Shown here: positions 52,092-61,164 of the stretch, in pieces
Layout: every line of letters starts with the position of its first letter
Numbering within the stretch: the first letter of the stretch is position 1
Assembly: GCF_016056375.1 (NCBI RefSeq)
Contig: NZ_JAEDAE010000009.1
Location: 124,001-188,000 of the forward strand
Direction of reading: 5' to 3'
DNA: 64,000 nucleotides
Origin: Hymenobacter negativus
GTDB taxonomy: Bacteria > Bacteroidota > Bacteroidia > Cytophagales > Hymenobacteraceae
Made by a program: the position numbers and the translations under genes
Notes under the pieces: model-generated
Databases searched by the model: none
Told to the model about the DNA's origin: nothing
The model's input: only the letters and a program-made list of their open reading frames with translations

Positions 52092-52095
52092 CCCC

Positions 52096-52845
52096 ATGAC
52101 CAACACACTCACCGGAAAAGTGGCCCTCGTGACGGGCGCTTCCAAAGGAATTGGCCGCGCCATCGCGGCGCATTTTGCCCAGCTCGGCGCCGATGTCGCC
52201 TTCACGTATTTATCCTCGGTGGAGAAGGGCCAAGCCCTCGAAACCGAGCTATCGGCCACCGGCACCAAGGTGAAAGGCTACCGCTCCGACGCGTCCGAGT
52301 ACGCCCAGGCCGAGCAATTAATTGACGCCGTGGTGGCCGATTTCGGTAAGCTCGACATCCTCGTCAACAACGCCGGCATTACGCAGGACGGGCTGCTGAT
52401 GCGCATGTCTGAGCAGCAGTGGGACCAGGTGCTCACCGTCAACCTCAAGTCGGTGTTCAATCTCACCAAGGCCGCCACCAAGCCCATGATGCGCGCCAAA
52501 AGCGGCTCCATCATCAACATGACCAGCGTGGTGGGCCTCAAGGGCAACGCTGGGCAGGCCAACTACGCCGCCAGCAAGGCCGGCATCATCGGCTTCACCA
52601 AATCGGTGGCGCTGGAGCTGGGCTCGCGCAACATCCGCTGCAATGCCATTGCGCCGGGCTTCATCGAAACCGAAATGACCGACGCCCTCGACCCCAAGCA
52701 GGTAGATGAGTGGCGCAAGGCCATTCCGCTCAAGCGCGGCGGCCGGCCCGAGGACGTGGCCAAAGCCACGGCGTTTCTGGCTTCGGATGACTCGGCCTAC
52801 ATCACCGGCCAGGTGCTGCAGGTGGACGGCGGCATGCTGACGTAA
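52096..52845 (+). CDS. fabG: 3-oxoacyl-ACP reductase FabG
   Basis: 249 residues, classical SDR. TGASKGIG cofactor loop at 13-20, NNAG motif near 88-91, catalytic Ser-Tyr-Lys as TSVVGLKGNAGQANYAASK, and the terminal YITGQVLQVDGGM of FabG proteins. It reduces 3-oxoacyl-ACP with NADPH in fatty acid elongation. Upstream it has only 21 bases before the 121-bp palindrome; a strong terminator follows. Confidence 0.93.
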   Translation: MTNTLTGKVALVTGASKGIGRAIAAHFAQLGADVAFTYLSSVEKGQALETELSATGTKVKGYRSDASEYAQAEQLIDAVVADFGKLDILVNNAGITQDGLLMRMSEQQWDQVLTVNLKSVFNLTKAATKPMMRAKSGSIINMTSVVGLKGNAGQANYAASKAGIIGFTKSVALELGSRNIRCNAIAPGFIETEMTDALDPKQVDEWRKAIPLKRGGRPEDVAKATAFLASDDSAYITGQVLQVDGGMLT

Positions 52846-52869
52846 GAATTTCAGCTTATCGGACTCAAC

Positions 52870-52912
52870 AGCAAAGGGACACCGCACCAAAGTTGTGCGG
52901 TGTCCCTTTGCT
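52870..52912. terminator. bidirectional hairpin terminator
   Basis: agcaaagggacaccgcac / gtgcggtgtccctttgct, 18-bp perfect stem with a 7-base loop, between fabG (ends 52845, +) and the large T9SS gene (ends 52947, -). The following T tract is weak. Confidence 0.8.
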
Positions 52913-52946
52913 CTAAGGCCTCTTTGCGCTGCTCCAAACAACAGCC

Positions 52947-55754
52947 TCACGGCCTTATCAGCTTGATTTGAGCGCGCTGCTTCCGGCCTTCCAGCAGCAG
53001 ATAGTACAGGCCGGAAGTGATTAATTCGCGGGAGAAATTGAGCGGCTGGGTGGCCTCGGTCAACTGGCCGCTCGCCAGCTTGGCTCCCAGTACCGACACC
53101 AGCGAGTAGGCCACTGGCCCCTCAAAATCACTGGGCAGCAGCACCCACAGCCGGCCGTCGCCGGTTGGGTTGGGGTATGCTAGAGGGATGGCGCTGCTGG
53201 TAGGGCCGGTTGCTCTCACCTCATCCGGGCGGCTGCTAAGACCGGCTGACGGGGCCGGCTGTGTGGAGCTGTTAAAATCTGAGTTAAGGATAGTTCGGGC
53301 CGCGTCGGCATTCTGGCGCCATACTTCTACCCCCGACAGGTTGGCGTAGCCGCCACTGGTGCTGAGCACTAGGTTCCCGTTGTCAGTGACGGTGGCGGGG
53401 TACGGTCCCAGCCGGCTCCAGTGGCCGGCCGTGCCACTGTTGTAGCTGGCCAGCACTACCTGGCCCTGCACGCGCACATCGAAGGTTTCCGGGCTGTTGT
53501 CCTCCCACACGTAGGCGTACACGGCGTAAGTGCCCGCCGGCACGTTGCGCAGAGTAGCGTCAATGCTGGGACCGTACACCGACGAGCGAATCATGCCGGC
53601 GCGCAGGGCGTCGGTGGCGGGGTTCAGGCTTACATTCTGATTCGTAAATTCAGTACCCGTGACGGTGAAGTTGGCCGCGCCCGTAGCGGCTTCCCAGTTT
53701 TGGCCGTCCAGCACCAGCGCGTTGCCATTGATATTCAGGGCGCGGTAAAAAGTTAAGTCAGTGCCGCTGGTGGTTGTAGCCGTAAAGGTGGCCGTGATGG
53801 CCTTGTTGGCCGTCATCGTGACGGTGAGCGGGTTGGTGCTGCCCGTGGTGTCGCCGCTCCAGCCGCTGAACTGGTAGCCCGCTGCCGGTGTCGCCGTCAG
53901 GCTTACGCTCGCGCCGCTGGCATACGTGGCCTGGTCCGGATTTTTGGTCACCGTGCCGCTGCCAGCTGTACTAACAGTGAGCGAATAGTTGGCCGGAGCG
54001 GCCTGGTTCGATACGCTAAAGCTAATGCTGAGCGGCGTGCCGGCCGTGCCACTGCCACTACCCGCCGTGTAAGGAGTAGCCGTGAGCGTATAGTTGCCCA
54101 CTGCCGGCGTCCAGGAATTGAATTTGCCCGCGCCATCGTCTCCAAACAGCGCATACGGGGCCACTGATTCGGTCTGGCTCCGGGTTTGCGTTCCGCTCAG
54201 GGCAAAGACAACACTGCCTACCGTGGCCGGATTGGTTGTGGCCCGAATGTTCAGGTTGCGGGTGGACAAGGCGGCCAGGTTGAGCGTCGCGCCTGCCAAA
54301 ATCACTTGAATATCCGTGTCAGTATCGGCATCTACCAGAACATAGCTCACCACACTTTGGCCGGCAGCCGTGAAAGTAGCGGTGACAGTCTTGTTGGCCG
54401 TCATCGTGACGGTGAGCGGGTTGGTACTGCCCGTGGCGTCGCCACTCCAGCCCGTGAAGGTGTAACCGGTGGCCGCCGCCGCTGTGAGCATGATGCTGCT
54501 GCCGCTGGCGTAGCTGGCTTGGTTAGGGGTCTTCGTTACCGTGCCGCCGCCAGTGGTGGCAGCGGTCAGCGTGTAAGTCGTTGGGGCCACGGCCGTGAAG
54601 GTGGCCGTGATGGATTTGTTGGCCGTCATGGCCACCGTGAGCGGGTTGGTACTGCCCGTGGCATCGCCACTCCAGCCCGTAAAGGTGAAGCCCGCTGCTG
54701 GGGTTGCCGTCAGGGTCACATTGCTGCCGATGGCATACGTGGCCTGGTCCGGATTTTTGGTCACCGTGCCGCTGCCGGTGGTCGCTACCGACAGGGAATA
54801 CGTGGAGGGACTGGTCATAGCACTTAGCTGGTTGTAAGCTACTTGCTGCAATGCCACGGCATCGGCCGGCGCAATGCCCAGGTCGGCAGCGGCAGTTTCA
54901 CCGCTCCCCAGGCTACGCGGGTCCGCCCCCGTGATTTGACCAAACAACACACAGGCGCTCAGGTACGAGCCCCATTTGCTGGCGTGGAAATAACTGGTCC
55001 ACAGGTCGAGCTGGCCGGCTGTGGGATTATAAGGGTTGGGCATGGCCACCCCCGTTTGCATGGCCAGCTGCCAGGCATCGCCCACCGGCGCCACTGCTTC
55101 AAAATGCCCGTTCTGTGCAAATAGCTGGTTATAGGCGTTGTGCAGGTCCGTGCCCATAGCGCTAATGGGCTGCCCCGAATATGGCTGGCCGGCCGGGTAA
55201 GTGAGGTCTGCGCGCGCCCAGGTTTCGTATAGGTACACCTTGGCCGCCGCGTTTGCCGAATGAACCGCCTGCTCCAGCTGCGTAGCATAGGTAAAAAAGT
55301 CGGTCGGGTTGCCGCCCTTATTTGTCGGCAACGGGCCGGTGCTTAGCTCCTGCAGCACCACTTTATCCCAACCGGCTGCACGCCCGATAACCGAGAGGGC
55401 GTTGGTATAATGATAGGAAAGGCCCACGCCATTGATGGCTTCGATGTGCACTTCATAGGCCAGGCCCGCTTCGTCGGTGAACCGCTTGAAAATGCCCGGT
55501 ACGCCACCCCACGGCCCCGTGTCGTCGCTTTCGTGCCGCGGGGAGTTTGCGGGCACCCCGTAGTTCTCGTCGAAAATAGCCGCGGCGTTGTAGTTGAGCA
55601 CGGGTGCGACGTAGCCGTGGGTGAAGCTGTTGCCCACAAATAGAATGCGGGTTTGGGCCAGCGCCGTGCCGGAACCGGCCAGCATGGCCAAGCCTGTGCA
55701 TAAGGCGGCAATCAGTAATTTCAAATCACGGCAGGAAGCGTACGGAATGTGCAT
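52947..55754 (-). CDS. large T9SS-secreted SGNH-hydrolase-like protein with bacterial repeats
   Basis: 935 residues, signal peptide ending TALAQ. The first domain (about 35-300) begins RILFVGNSFTHGYVAP, the SGNH/DUF4886 nucleophile block. Three InlB-B-like repeats of about 70 residues follow (two around 315-460, one around 590-660), each with GTVTKNPDQATYAxG and GWSGDATGSTNPLTVTMTANK. A carbohydrate-binding-like domain (about 670-810) and a T9SS C-terminal domain (last ~75 residues, AYPNPTGDGRLWV...LYYLLLEGRKQRAQIKLI) close it. It probably deacylates an extracellular polysaccharide or glycan; this is inference. Confidence 0.85.
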   Translation of the reverse strand: MHIPYASCRDLKLLIAALCTGLAMLAGSGTALAQTRILFVGNSFTHGYVAPVLNYNAAAIFDENYGVPANSPRHESDDTGPWGGVPGIFKRFTDEAGLAYEVHIEAINGVGLSYHYTNALSVIGRAAGWDKVVLQELSTGPLPTNKGGNPTDFFTYATQLEQAVHSANAAAKVYLYETWARADLTYPAGQPYSGQPISAMGTDLHNAYNQLFAQNGHFEAVAPVGDAWQLAMQTGVAMPNPYNPTAGQLDLWTSYFHASKWGSYLSACVLFGQITGADPRSLGSGETAAADLGIAPADAVALQQVAYNQLSAMTSPSTYSLSVATTGSGTVTKNPDQATYAIGSNVTLTATPAAGFTFTGWSGDATGSTNPLTVAMTANKSITATFTAVAPTTYTLTAATTGGGTVTKTPNQASYASGSSIMLTAAAATGYTFTGWSGDATGSTNPLTVTMTANKTVTATFTAAGQSVVSYVLVDADTDTDIQVILAGATLNLAALSTRNLNIRATTNPATVGSVVFALSGTQTRSQTESVAPYALFGDDGAGKFNSWTPAVGNYTLTATPYTAGSGSGTAGTPLSISFSVSNQAAPANYSLTVSTAGSGTVTKNPDQATYASGASVSLTATPAAGYQFSGWSGDTTGSTNPLTVTMTANKAITATFTATTTSGTDLTFYRALNINGNALVLDGQNWEAATGAANFTVTGTEFTNQNVSLNPATDALRAGMIRSSVYGPSIDATLRNVPAGTYAVYAYVWEDNSPETFDVRVQGQVVLASYNSGTAGHWSRLGPYPATVTDNGNLVLSTSGGYANLSGVEVWRQNADAARTILNSDFNSSTQPAPSAGLSSRPDEVRATGPTSSAIPLAYPNPTGDGRLWVLLPSDFEGPVAYSLVSVLGAKLASGQLTEATQPLNFSRELITSGLYYLLLEGRKQRAQIKLIRP

Positions 55755-56442
55755 GGCGCATCGATTAATCAGAGTTAGAAATTATATGTTACTATGTTTT
55801 TGGACATGGGCATACGCTGCCAGACCTTGAGGCATGGTTTAGCAACGGGCTGTTAGTAGAAAGTAGAAGAGGCAACGTGGGCCGTTCAGCCGCACCTGCC
55901 CGCAAGCAGCGCCTAGCTTTGGCGATGCGCGGGTCGCACTCCCTCCATTTTCATGGGCTTATACGACCTTATCCGCCACGAAGTCGACGATTTGTCATGC
56001 CGGAGCTTTGGCGCCAGTCGAATAGCAGCAACCTTGGCCCGCCAGGCAGACGCGCCTTTCCATGATAAATATTATTGTTTTTCAATTATTTGCATTAGTA
56101 AAATGTCCACCTTTTCAAGCACAAGCGCGCTTTAATATCATCGATGAAATATTTAATTATTATTATTAATTATCTATACTCTCAATTCAGGTATGCTTCG
56201 GCGGCCCGCTGGTGCTAGGTTGGTGCTGCTTTATTCCGAAAAGGGATTTTCAAGCGGCTTCACAGTCCCGCTCCTGTCCCCGGCTTTGGCCACAGCCAGT
56301 AAGTTCGCGGGGCGTATAATTTTGTTGGCAAACCGTGCGCCCGGCACCAAACAGCCAGCCACGCCCAGCCGTTGAAGCAGCGGCCGGCTGCAACTTTAGC
56401 GGCGCGGGCCGACCTTTAACGCTGATTCAATCCGATTTTCGT
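55755..56442. other. 688-base intergenic region, AT-rich in its second half
   Basis: No convincing gene. Short frames (for example 55877-56065) are Arg/Pro-rich and lack signal or domain. About 56085-56190 is strikingly AT-rich for this genome (runs of TTAATTATTATTATTAATT), which would suit a promoter or a protein-binding region. The divergent flanking genes probably take their promoters from here. A -7-like box lies at 56317-56324. Confidence 0.6.
56317..56324 (+). promoter_or_regulatory. candidate -7 promoter element of the VWA-like gene
   Basis: TAATTTTG fits TAnnTTTG. A transcript starting about 5-10 bases downstream could not easily use the GTG at 56335, supporting a later start at 56443. 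Confidence 0.4.
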
Positions 56443-58524
56443 TTGCTGACCACTCAATATTCCTCCTGGTTTATCCTGCTCTGCCTGGCCGTGGGCGCGG
56501 GCTACGCGGCCCTGCAATACTCAGCCAACGCGCCCTGGAGCAAGCAGCGCAACTACGCGCTGGCGGCCCTGCGCTTTGCGGTGGTGAGCTTTTTGTGCTA
56601 CCTGCTACTGGCCCCGGTCATCCGCACCACCACTACGCACACCGAAGCGCCCGCGCTGGTGCTGGCCGTCGACAACTCACAGTCGGTCGAATTATTCACG
56701 CCCAAAAACGTGCTCAGCCAGGCCACCACCGGCCTCGCCCGCCTTGCCGAAACGCTGCGCAGCAAGGGCTTCACGGTCGAAACCCGTACGCTTACCTCCA
56801 CCCCCGCCCGCCCGGCCCGGCTCGATTCGCTGCGCTTTTCCGCGGCCACTTCTGACCTCGACCAGCTCCTTAGCGGCACCCGCGATGCCTACGAGGACCG
56901 CAACCTGGCCGGCGTGGTGCTCCTGAGCGACGGCCTCGTGAACCGGGGCCGCAGCCCCGCCTACTCCGATTTCAACTTCCCGATTTACAGCGTGGCCGTA
57001 GGCGACACCATCCCCAAGCGCGACTTGCGCCTGACTGGCCTCACCTATAACCGCGTGGCCTTCAGCGGCAATAAATTCCCCATCGAGGCCGAGCTGGGCT
57101 TTGAAGGCTACGCGGGCGGGGCAGCTACGGTGGAATTGCGCGAAGGCAATAAGGTGCTCGACAGCCGCCGCGTGGGACTGCCGGCCGGCCGCCGCCGCGT
57201 GCGGACCACTTTCCAGCTCACGGCGCCCGCGCCCGGCAAGCGCCGCTACGAGGTACACATCGTGCCCCAGGCCGGCGAGTTTACCGAGTTGAACAACGCC
57301 CGCACGGCCTTCATCGAAATTGTGAAGGGCAAGCTGCGCGTGCTGCTGGCCGGCGCGGCCCCCCACCCAGACCTGAAGGCCCTGCGCGCCGCCATCCTGG
57401 CCAACGACAACTTCGACCTCACCCTGGCTCTGCCCGGCGTGGCCCCGCTGAAGGACGGAGCCGACTTCGACGTGGCCATTTTGCACCAGCTGCCGGCCCA
57501 GGGCGGGCTCGGCAATGAAATTCTGGCCCAGGTGAAGGCCCGCAAAACGCCGGCGCTCTACATCATCGGGGCGCAGTCTGATTTGGGCGCTTATAATCAG
57601 CTCGGGGCGGGCCTCACCGTGCAGCCGCGCGGGGCGCAGACCGATGAGGTGACGCCGCTGCCCAACCCCGGCTTCGCCCGGTTTGCGACGGACGAGGAAT
57701 CGGCCCGCCGCTTTGCGCAGTACCCGCCTGCGCCGGTGCCGTTTGGCGACTTGCGGCTGGGCACGGGGGCCGAGGCGGCGCTCTGGCAGCGGGTGGGCCG
57801 CGTGCCCACCCAGAAGCCACTGCTGGTTTTTGGCGGCTCTACGGACCACCGCCAGGCCACGCTGCTCACCGATGGCAGCTGGCAGTGGCGCCTGAGCGAG
57901 GCCGTGGCCCACGACGACAAGCCCGAAGCTTACGACCGCCTCATCATCCGCACGCTCCAGCTCCTCACCCAAAACGCCAACAAGAAGCGCCTCGACGTGT
58001 ACCCCACGCAGGACGTTTTCGGCACCCAGGACGACGTGACCCTCGGAGCCGAAACCTACAACGCCGTATTCGAGCGCCTCTACAACCAGCAAATTGACCT
58101 GACGCTAACCGACGAGAAAAAGCAGGCCCGCCGCTTTTCCTTCGCCAACCCCGAGGACGGCTCGCCCCTGCACCTGGGGCCGCTGCCGGCTGGTCTTTAC
58201 CGCATTCAGGCCCGCGCCACGCTGGGCGGCCAACCCCAGCAGGATGTGGGCGAACTGCTGGTGCAATCGCAGCCGCTCGAAGCCCTGGAATCGAAGGCTG
58301 ACCACAACCTGCTGGCGCAGCTTTCGCGCCGCAGCGGCGCGCGACTGTATTACCCGGCGCAACTAGATAAGCTGGCGCAGGACATCATCAAGGCCAACTA
58401 CAAGCCGGTGATTACGGCCGAGGAAGACCTGAAGGACCTGATAAACCTGAAGTGGCTGTTCTTCGTGATTATGGCTTTCCTGACGGTGGAATGGGCCGTG
58501 CGGAAGTATTCGGGCAGCGTATAG
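56443..58524 (+). CDS. membrane protein with VWA-like domain
   Basis: 693 residues if it starts at the TTG at 56443. The frame opens with a GTG at 56335, but no ATG occurs anywhere before the first membrane helix. TTG is preferred because it directly precedes helix 1 (SSWFILLCLAVGAGYAAL) and lies downstream of the -7 box. Two helices (about 9-27 and 38-58) lead to a VWA-like region (about 72-210; ALVLAVDNSQSVELF with an incomplete DxSxS motif, then VVLLSDGLVNRG), Ig-like parts (about 215-300), a glutamine-amidotransferase-like region, and a final helix (LFFVIMAFLTVEWAV). Function unknown. Confidence 0.75.
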   Translation: MLTTQYSSWFILLCLAVGAGYAALQYSANAPWSKQRNYALAALRFAVVSFLCYLLLAPVIRTTTTHTEAPALVLAVDNSQSVELFTPKNVLSQATTGLARLAETLRSKGFTVETRTLTSTPARPARLDSLRFSAATSDLDQLLSGTRDAYEDRNLAGVVLLSDGLVNRGRSPAYSDFNFPIYSVAVGDTIPKRDLRLTGLTYNRVAFSGNKFPIEAELGFEGYAGGAATVELREGNKVLDSRRVGLPAGRRRVRTTFQLTAPAPGKRRYEVHIVPQAGEFTELNNARTAFIEIVKGKLRVLLAGAAPHPDLKALRAAILANDNFDLTLALPGVAPLKDGADFDVAILHQLPAQGGLGNEILAQVKARKTPALYIIGAQSDLGAYNQLGAGLTVQPRGAQTDEVTPLPNPGFARFATDEESARRFAQYPPAPVPFGDLRLGTGAEAALWQRVGRVPTQKPLLVFGGSTDHRQATLLTDGSWQWRLSEAVAHDDKPEAYDRLIIRTLQLLTQNANKKRLDVYPTQDVFGTQDDVTLGAETYNAVFERLYNQQIDLTLTDEKKQARRFSFANPEDGSPLHLGPLPAGLYRIQARATLGGQPQQDVGELLVQSQPLEALESKADHNLLAQLSRRSGARLYYPAQLDKLAQDIIKANYKPVITAEEDLKDLINLKWLFFVIMAFLTVEWAVRKYSGSV

Positions 58525-58534
58525 GCGGAACGTC

Positions 58535-58574
58535 GAACGGTGTAGAGACGCAAGTATGCGTCTCTACACCGTTC
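58535..58574. repeat. TGTAGAGACG-type hairpin
   Basis: gaacggtgtagagacgca pairs perfectly with tgcgtctctacaccgttc around a 4-base loop; a short T run follows. It shares TGTAGAGACGC with the repeat at 39098-39184. Ten bases after the VWA-like gene, it probably doubles as that gene's terminator. Confidence 0.88.
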
Positions 58575-58639
58575 TTTTGGCATCTGCGTAAAGTAGAAAC
58601 GCCCTCACTGCGTCCTCTCTCCTACTTTACCGAACCGAT

Positions 58640-59314
58640 ATGAAACTACGAGTCATCCTGACCGGGGCCACCGGCATGGTGGGCGAGGGCGTTCTGCTCG
58701 AATGCCTGGCCAACCCCATCGTGGAGCACGTGTTGGTGCTCACGCGCAAGCCCACCGGCCGCACCCACGCCAAAATGCGCGAATTGCTGGTGCCCGACCT
58801 TGCCAACCTAAGCGACGTGGAAAGCCAGCTCACGGGCTACAACGCCTGCTTTTTCTGCGCGGGTGTGTCGTCGCTAGGCATTTCGAAGGAAGAATACGAA
58901 CGCATCACCCACGATATGACAGTGGCCGTGGCTGAGACGCTCGCGCGGCTAAATTCGGATATGACTTTCATCTACGTATCCGGCGGCGGCACCGACAGCA
59001 ACAGCCGTCAGCACTGGGCCCGCGTGAAGGGTCGCACCGAAAACGAGCTGCTGACGCTGCCCTTCTATGCGGCTTATATGTTCCGGCCGGGCTTTATGAA
59101 GGCCACGCCCGGCCAGCGCAATATTCTGAAGTATTACGGGGCCATTGCCTGGCTTTACCCGCTGGCCCGCAAGCTGACCCCGCAGTTTGTGAGCACCATG
59201 CAGGAAGTGGGCCAGGCCATGATTAACGCGGCCGATTTCGGCTACACCAAACCCGTGCTCGAAGTTCGCGACATCGTGGCCCTGGCCCACAGCACTGCCG
59301 CACCGCGCGACTAA
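58640..59314 (+). CDS. NAD(P)-binding SDR-type epimerase-like protein
   Basis: 224 residues, atypical SDR. The cofactor loop TGATGMVGEGVL is at residues 8-19; FFCAGVSSLG replaces the usual NNAG region; YVSGGGTDSNSRQHWARVKGRTEN carries the likely Ser and Lys of the active site, with His-Trp where Tyr is normal. Similar proteins are annotated only as nucleoside-diphosphate-sugar epimerase-like. The stop is four bases before the start of the next gene, so the two are probably cotranscribed. Confidence 0.82.
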   Translation: MKLRVILTGATGMVGEGVLLECLANPIVEHVLVLTRKPTGRTHAKMRELLVPDLANLSDVESQLTGYNACFFCAGVSSLGISKEEYERITHDMTVAVAETLARLNSDMTFIYVSGGGTDSNSRQHWARVKGRTENELLTLPFYAAYMFRPGFMKATPGQRNILKYYGAIAWLYPLARKLTPQFVSTMQEVGQAMINAADFGYTKPVLEVRDIVALAHSTAAPRD

Positions 59315-59318
59315 GTAC

Positions 59319-60443
59319 ATGCGCAACTTCTTAAAGAAACTCCTGATGGCAACCGGCGGCATCCTCGGCACCTTACTAATTGCGGTGGTGGCCTTCACCA
59401 GCCTCAGCCCGCAGCTGGGGGGCACGCCCACCAAGGCCGACAAAGCAGCCTACCTCAAATCGGGTCATTACGATGCGCAGGAGGACAAATTCGTCAACCT
59501 GATTCCGACGCGGGAAATGACCGGCGGCAGCATGCCCTCAGTGATGTGGAAATTCCTGTTTCACAAATCGCCGCAGGCCGCCCCGCCCGCTCCCCTGCCC
59601 CAGCAGCCGCTCGATTCGCTGGCCATCACCCGGAAGACGCCCGAAATGGTGCGTGTGACGTGGTTCGGCCACTCGGCCAGCCTGATCGAAATAGCGGGCC
59701 AGAACATCCTGCTCGACCCCATGCTCAGCGTGAAAATGGGCCCCGTGAGCTGGGCCACGCCCAAGCGCTACAACCCCAGCTTGGCCATCCGGCCCGAGCA
59801 GCTGCCGCCCATCGCCGCCGTGCTCATCTCGCACGACCATTACGACCACCTCGACTACGCCACCATTCGCAAAATCAAGGACAAGGTGGGGCATTTTTAC
59901 GTGCCGCTCGGCATTGGCCCGCACCTGCTGGCGTGGGGCGTGCCGGCTGCGCGCATCACCGAAATGAACTGGGGCGACAGCGCCACCATCCCCGGCCTCG
60001 TGCTGCGCTGCACGCCCAGCCGGCATTTTTCAGGGCGCGGCCTCACCAACCGCAACTCCACGCTGTGGTGCTCCTGGGTGATGCAGGCTCCGGCCAAACG
60101 GGTTTTTTACACCGGCGACGGCGGCTACGGGCCGCATTTCGCCGCCATTGGCCGGCAGTACGGCCCGTTCGATTTGGCGTTGGTGGAATGCGGGCAGTAC
60201 AACGAGAGCTGGGCTGAAATCCACATGAAGCCCGAGCAGAGCGTACAGGCCGCCCGCGACGTGCGCGCTGCTGTGATGCTGCCCGTGCACTGGGGGGCCT
60301 TCACCGAGAGCCTCCACGCCTGGAACGAGCCCGTGACCCGCGCCACCGCCGAGGCCGCCCGCCTGGGCCAGCCCATCACCACGCCCCACTTGGGCGAGCC
60401 CGTAACTTTGGGCACCGAGCTGCCGCAGCAACGCTGGTGGTAG
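59319..60443 (+). CDS. MBL-fold hydrolase, NAPE-PLD/UlaG-like, membrane-anchored
   Basis: 374 residues. A membrane anchor (about 12-34) precedes the metallo-beta-lactamase domain. WFGHSASLIEIAGQNILLDPMLS, metal motif SHDHYDHLD, GDGGYGPHFAAIG and the late VHWGAF His are those of the NAPE-hydrolysing phospholipase D branch, which cleaves N-acyl phosphatidylethanolamines. Because it is anchored it probably acts on lipids, but this is inference. Cotranscribed with the SDR gene upstream. Confidence 0.85.
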   Translation: MRNFLKKLLMATGGILGTLLIAVVAFTSLSPQLGGTPTKADKAAYLKSGHYDAQEDKFVNLIPTREMTGGSMPSVMWKFLFHKSPQAAPPAPLPQQPLDSLAITRKTPEMVRVTWFGHSASLIEIAGQNILLDPMLSVKMGPVSWATPKRYNPSLAIRPEQLPPIAAVLISHDHYDHLDYATIRKIKDKVGHFYVPLGIGPHLLAWGVPAARITEMNWGDSATIPGLVLRCTPSRHFSGRGLTNRNSTLWCSWVMQAPAKRVFYTGDGGYGPHFAAIGRQYGPFDLALVECGQYNESWAEIHMKPEQSVQAARDVRAAVMLPVHWGAFTESLHAWNEPVTRATAEAARLGQPITTPHLGEPVTLGTELPQQRWW

Positions 60444-60547
60444 GAACGCGCCACGGCATGTTCAATCGTCGGCAGCGCATAATCTTTCCTTGCCGCCAAA
60501 CGCTTCCTTACGTGCCCTGCCGCCGAACGCGCCATGGCGCGTTCCCA
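60443..60547. repeat. GGAACGCGCC palindrome pair
   Basis: Two copies of a 20-base palindrome: GAACGCGCCACGGCATGTTC (60444-60463, imperfect) and GAACGCGCCATGGCGCGTTC (60525-60544, perfect, no loop). They bracket a 61-base spacer and fill the gap before the pseudouridine synthase gene, suggesting another interspersed repeat family. Confidence 0.8.
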
Positions 60548-60568
60548 CACCTGTGCATTACTTGAAGC

Positions 60569-61156
60569 ATGCGCTACATTCTGCTCAATAAGCCCTACGA
60601 AGTCCTCACCCAGTTCACCGACGAGCACGGCCGCGCCACGCTCAAGGATTTCGTGCCCGTGCCTAACGTGTACCCCGTCGGCCGCTTGGATTTCGACAGC
60701 GAGGGCCTGCTCCTGCTCACCGACGACAAGCAGCTCCAGCACCGCCTCAGCGACCCCAAATTCAAAGTCCCGAAAACCTACTGGGCGCAGGTCGAAGGCA
60801 CCGTTTCGGCCGAAGCCTTGCAGCAGCTACGGCGCGGCGTGCAGATAAAGGAAGGCCTCACTGCCCCCGGCGAGGCCACCGAGCTGCCCGAGCCGGCCCA
60901 CCTCTGGGCGCGCAACCCACCCATTCGCTACCGGGCCAGCATTCCCACCAGTTGGCTGGAAATCCAGATTTCGCAGGGCATGAACCGCCAAGTGCGTAAG
61001 ATGTGCGCCGCCGTGGGCCTGCCGTGTCTGCGGCTGGTGCGGGCGGCCATTGGCCCGTTGGGGCTGGGCAAGTTGCAGCCCGGCGAGTGGCGCGATTTGA
61101 CGGCAGCGGAGGTGGATTCGCTGCGCAAAATATCCGGGGTAGGCCGGCGTTTCTGA
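60569..61156 (+). CDS. rluE: 23S rRNA pseudouridine synthase, RluE type
   Basis: 195 residues, RsuA/RluE subfamily. LLNKPYEVLTQF, catalytic GRLDFDSEGLLLLTDD with the active Asp, and ISQGMNRQVRKMCAAVGLPCLRLVRAAIGPL are all present. There is no N-terminal S4 domain, as in RluE/RluF-sized single-domain members. It modifies one uridine of 23S rRNA. The stop is eight bases before the start of the alpha/beta hydrolase gene. Confidence 0.92.
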   Translation: MRYILLNKPYEVLTQFTDEHGRATLKDFVPVPNVYPVGRLDFDSEGLLLLTDDKQLQHRLSDPKFKVPKTYWAQVEGTVSAEALQQLRRGVQIKEGLTAPGEATELPEPAHLWARNPPIRYRASIPTSWLEIQISQGMNRQVRKMCAAVGLPCLRLVRAAIGPLGLGKLQPGEWRDLTAAEVDSLRKISGVGRRF

Positions 61157-61164
61157 GCCCAACT

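Noticed and set aside
53770-54790. CRISPR-like array suggested by regularly recurring sequence
   Set aside because: The recurrences are translated InlB-B-like repeats within one reading frame, about 200 bases long and not separated by spacers.
55877-56065. Small gene in the long intergenic region
   Set aside because: Arg/Pro-rich product, no signal, no domain, no terminator or promoter arrangement around it.
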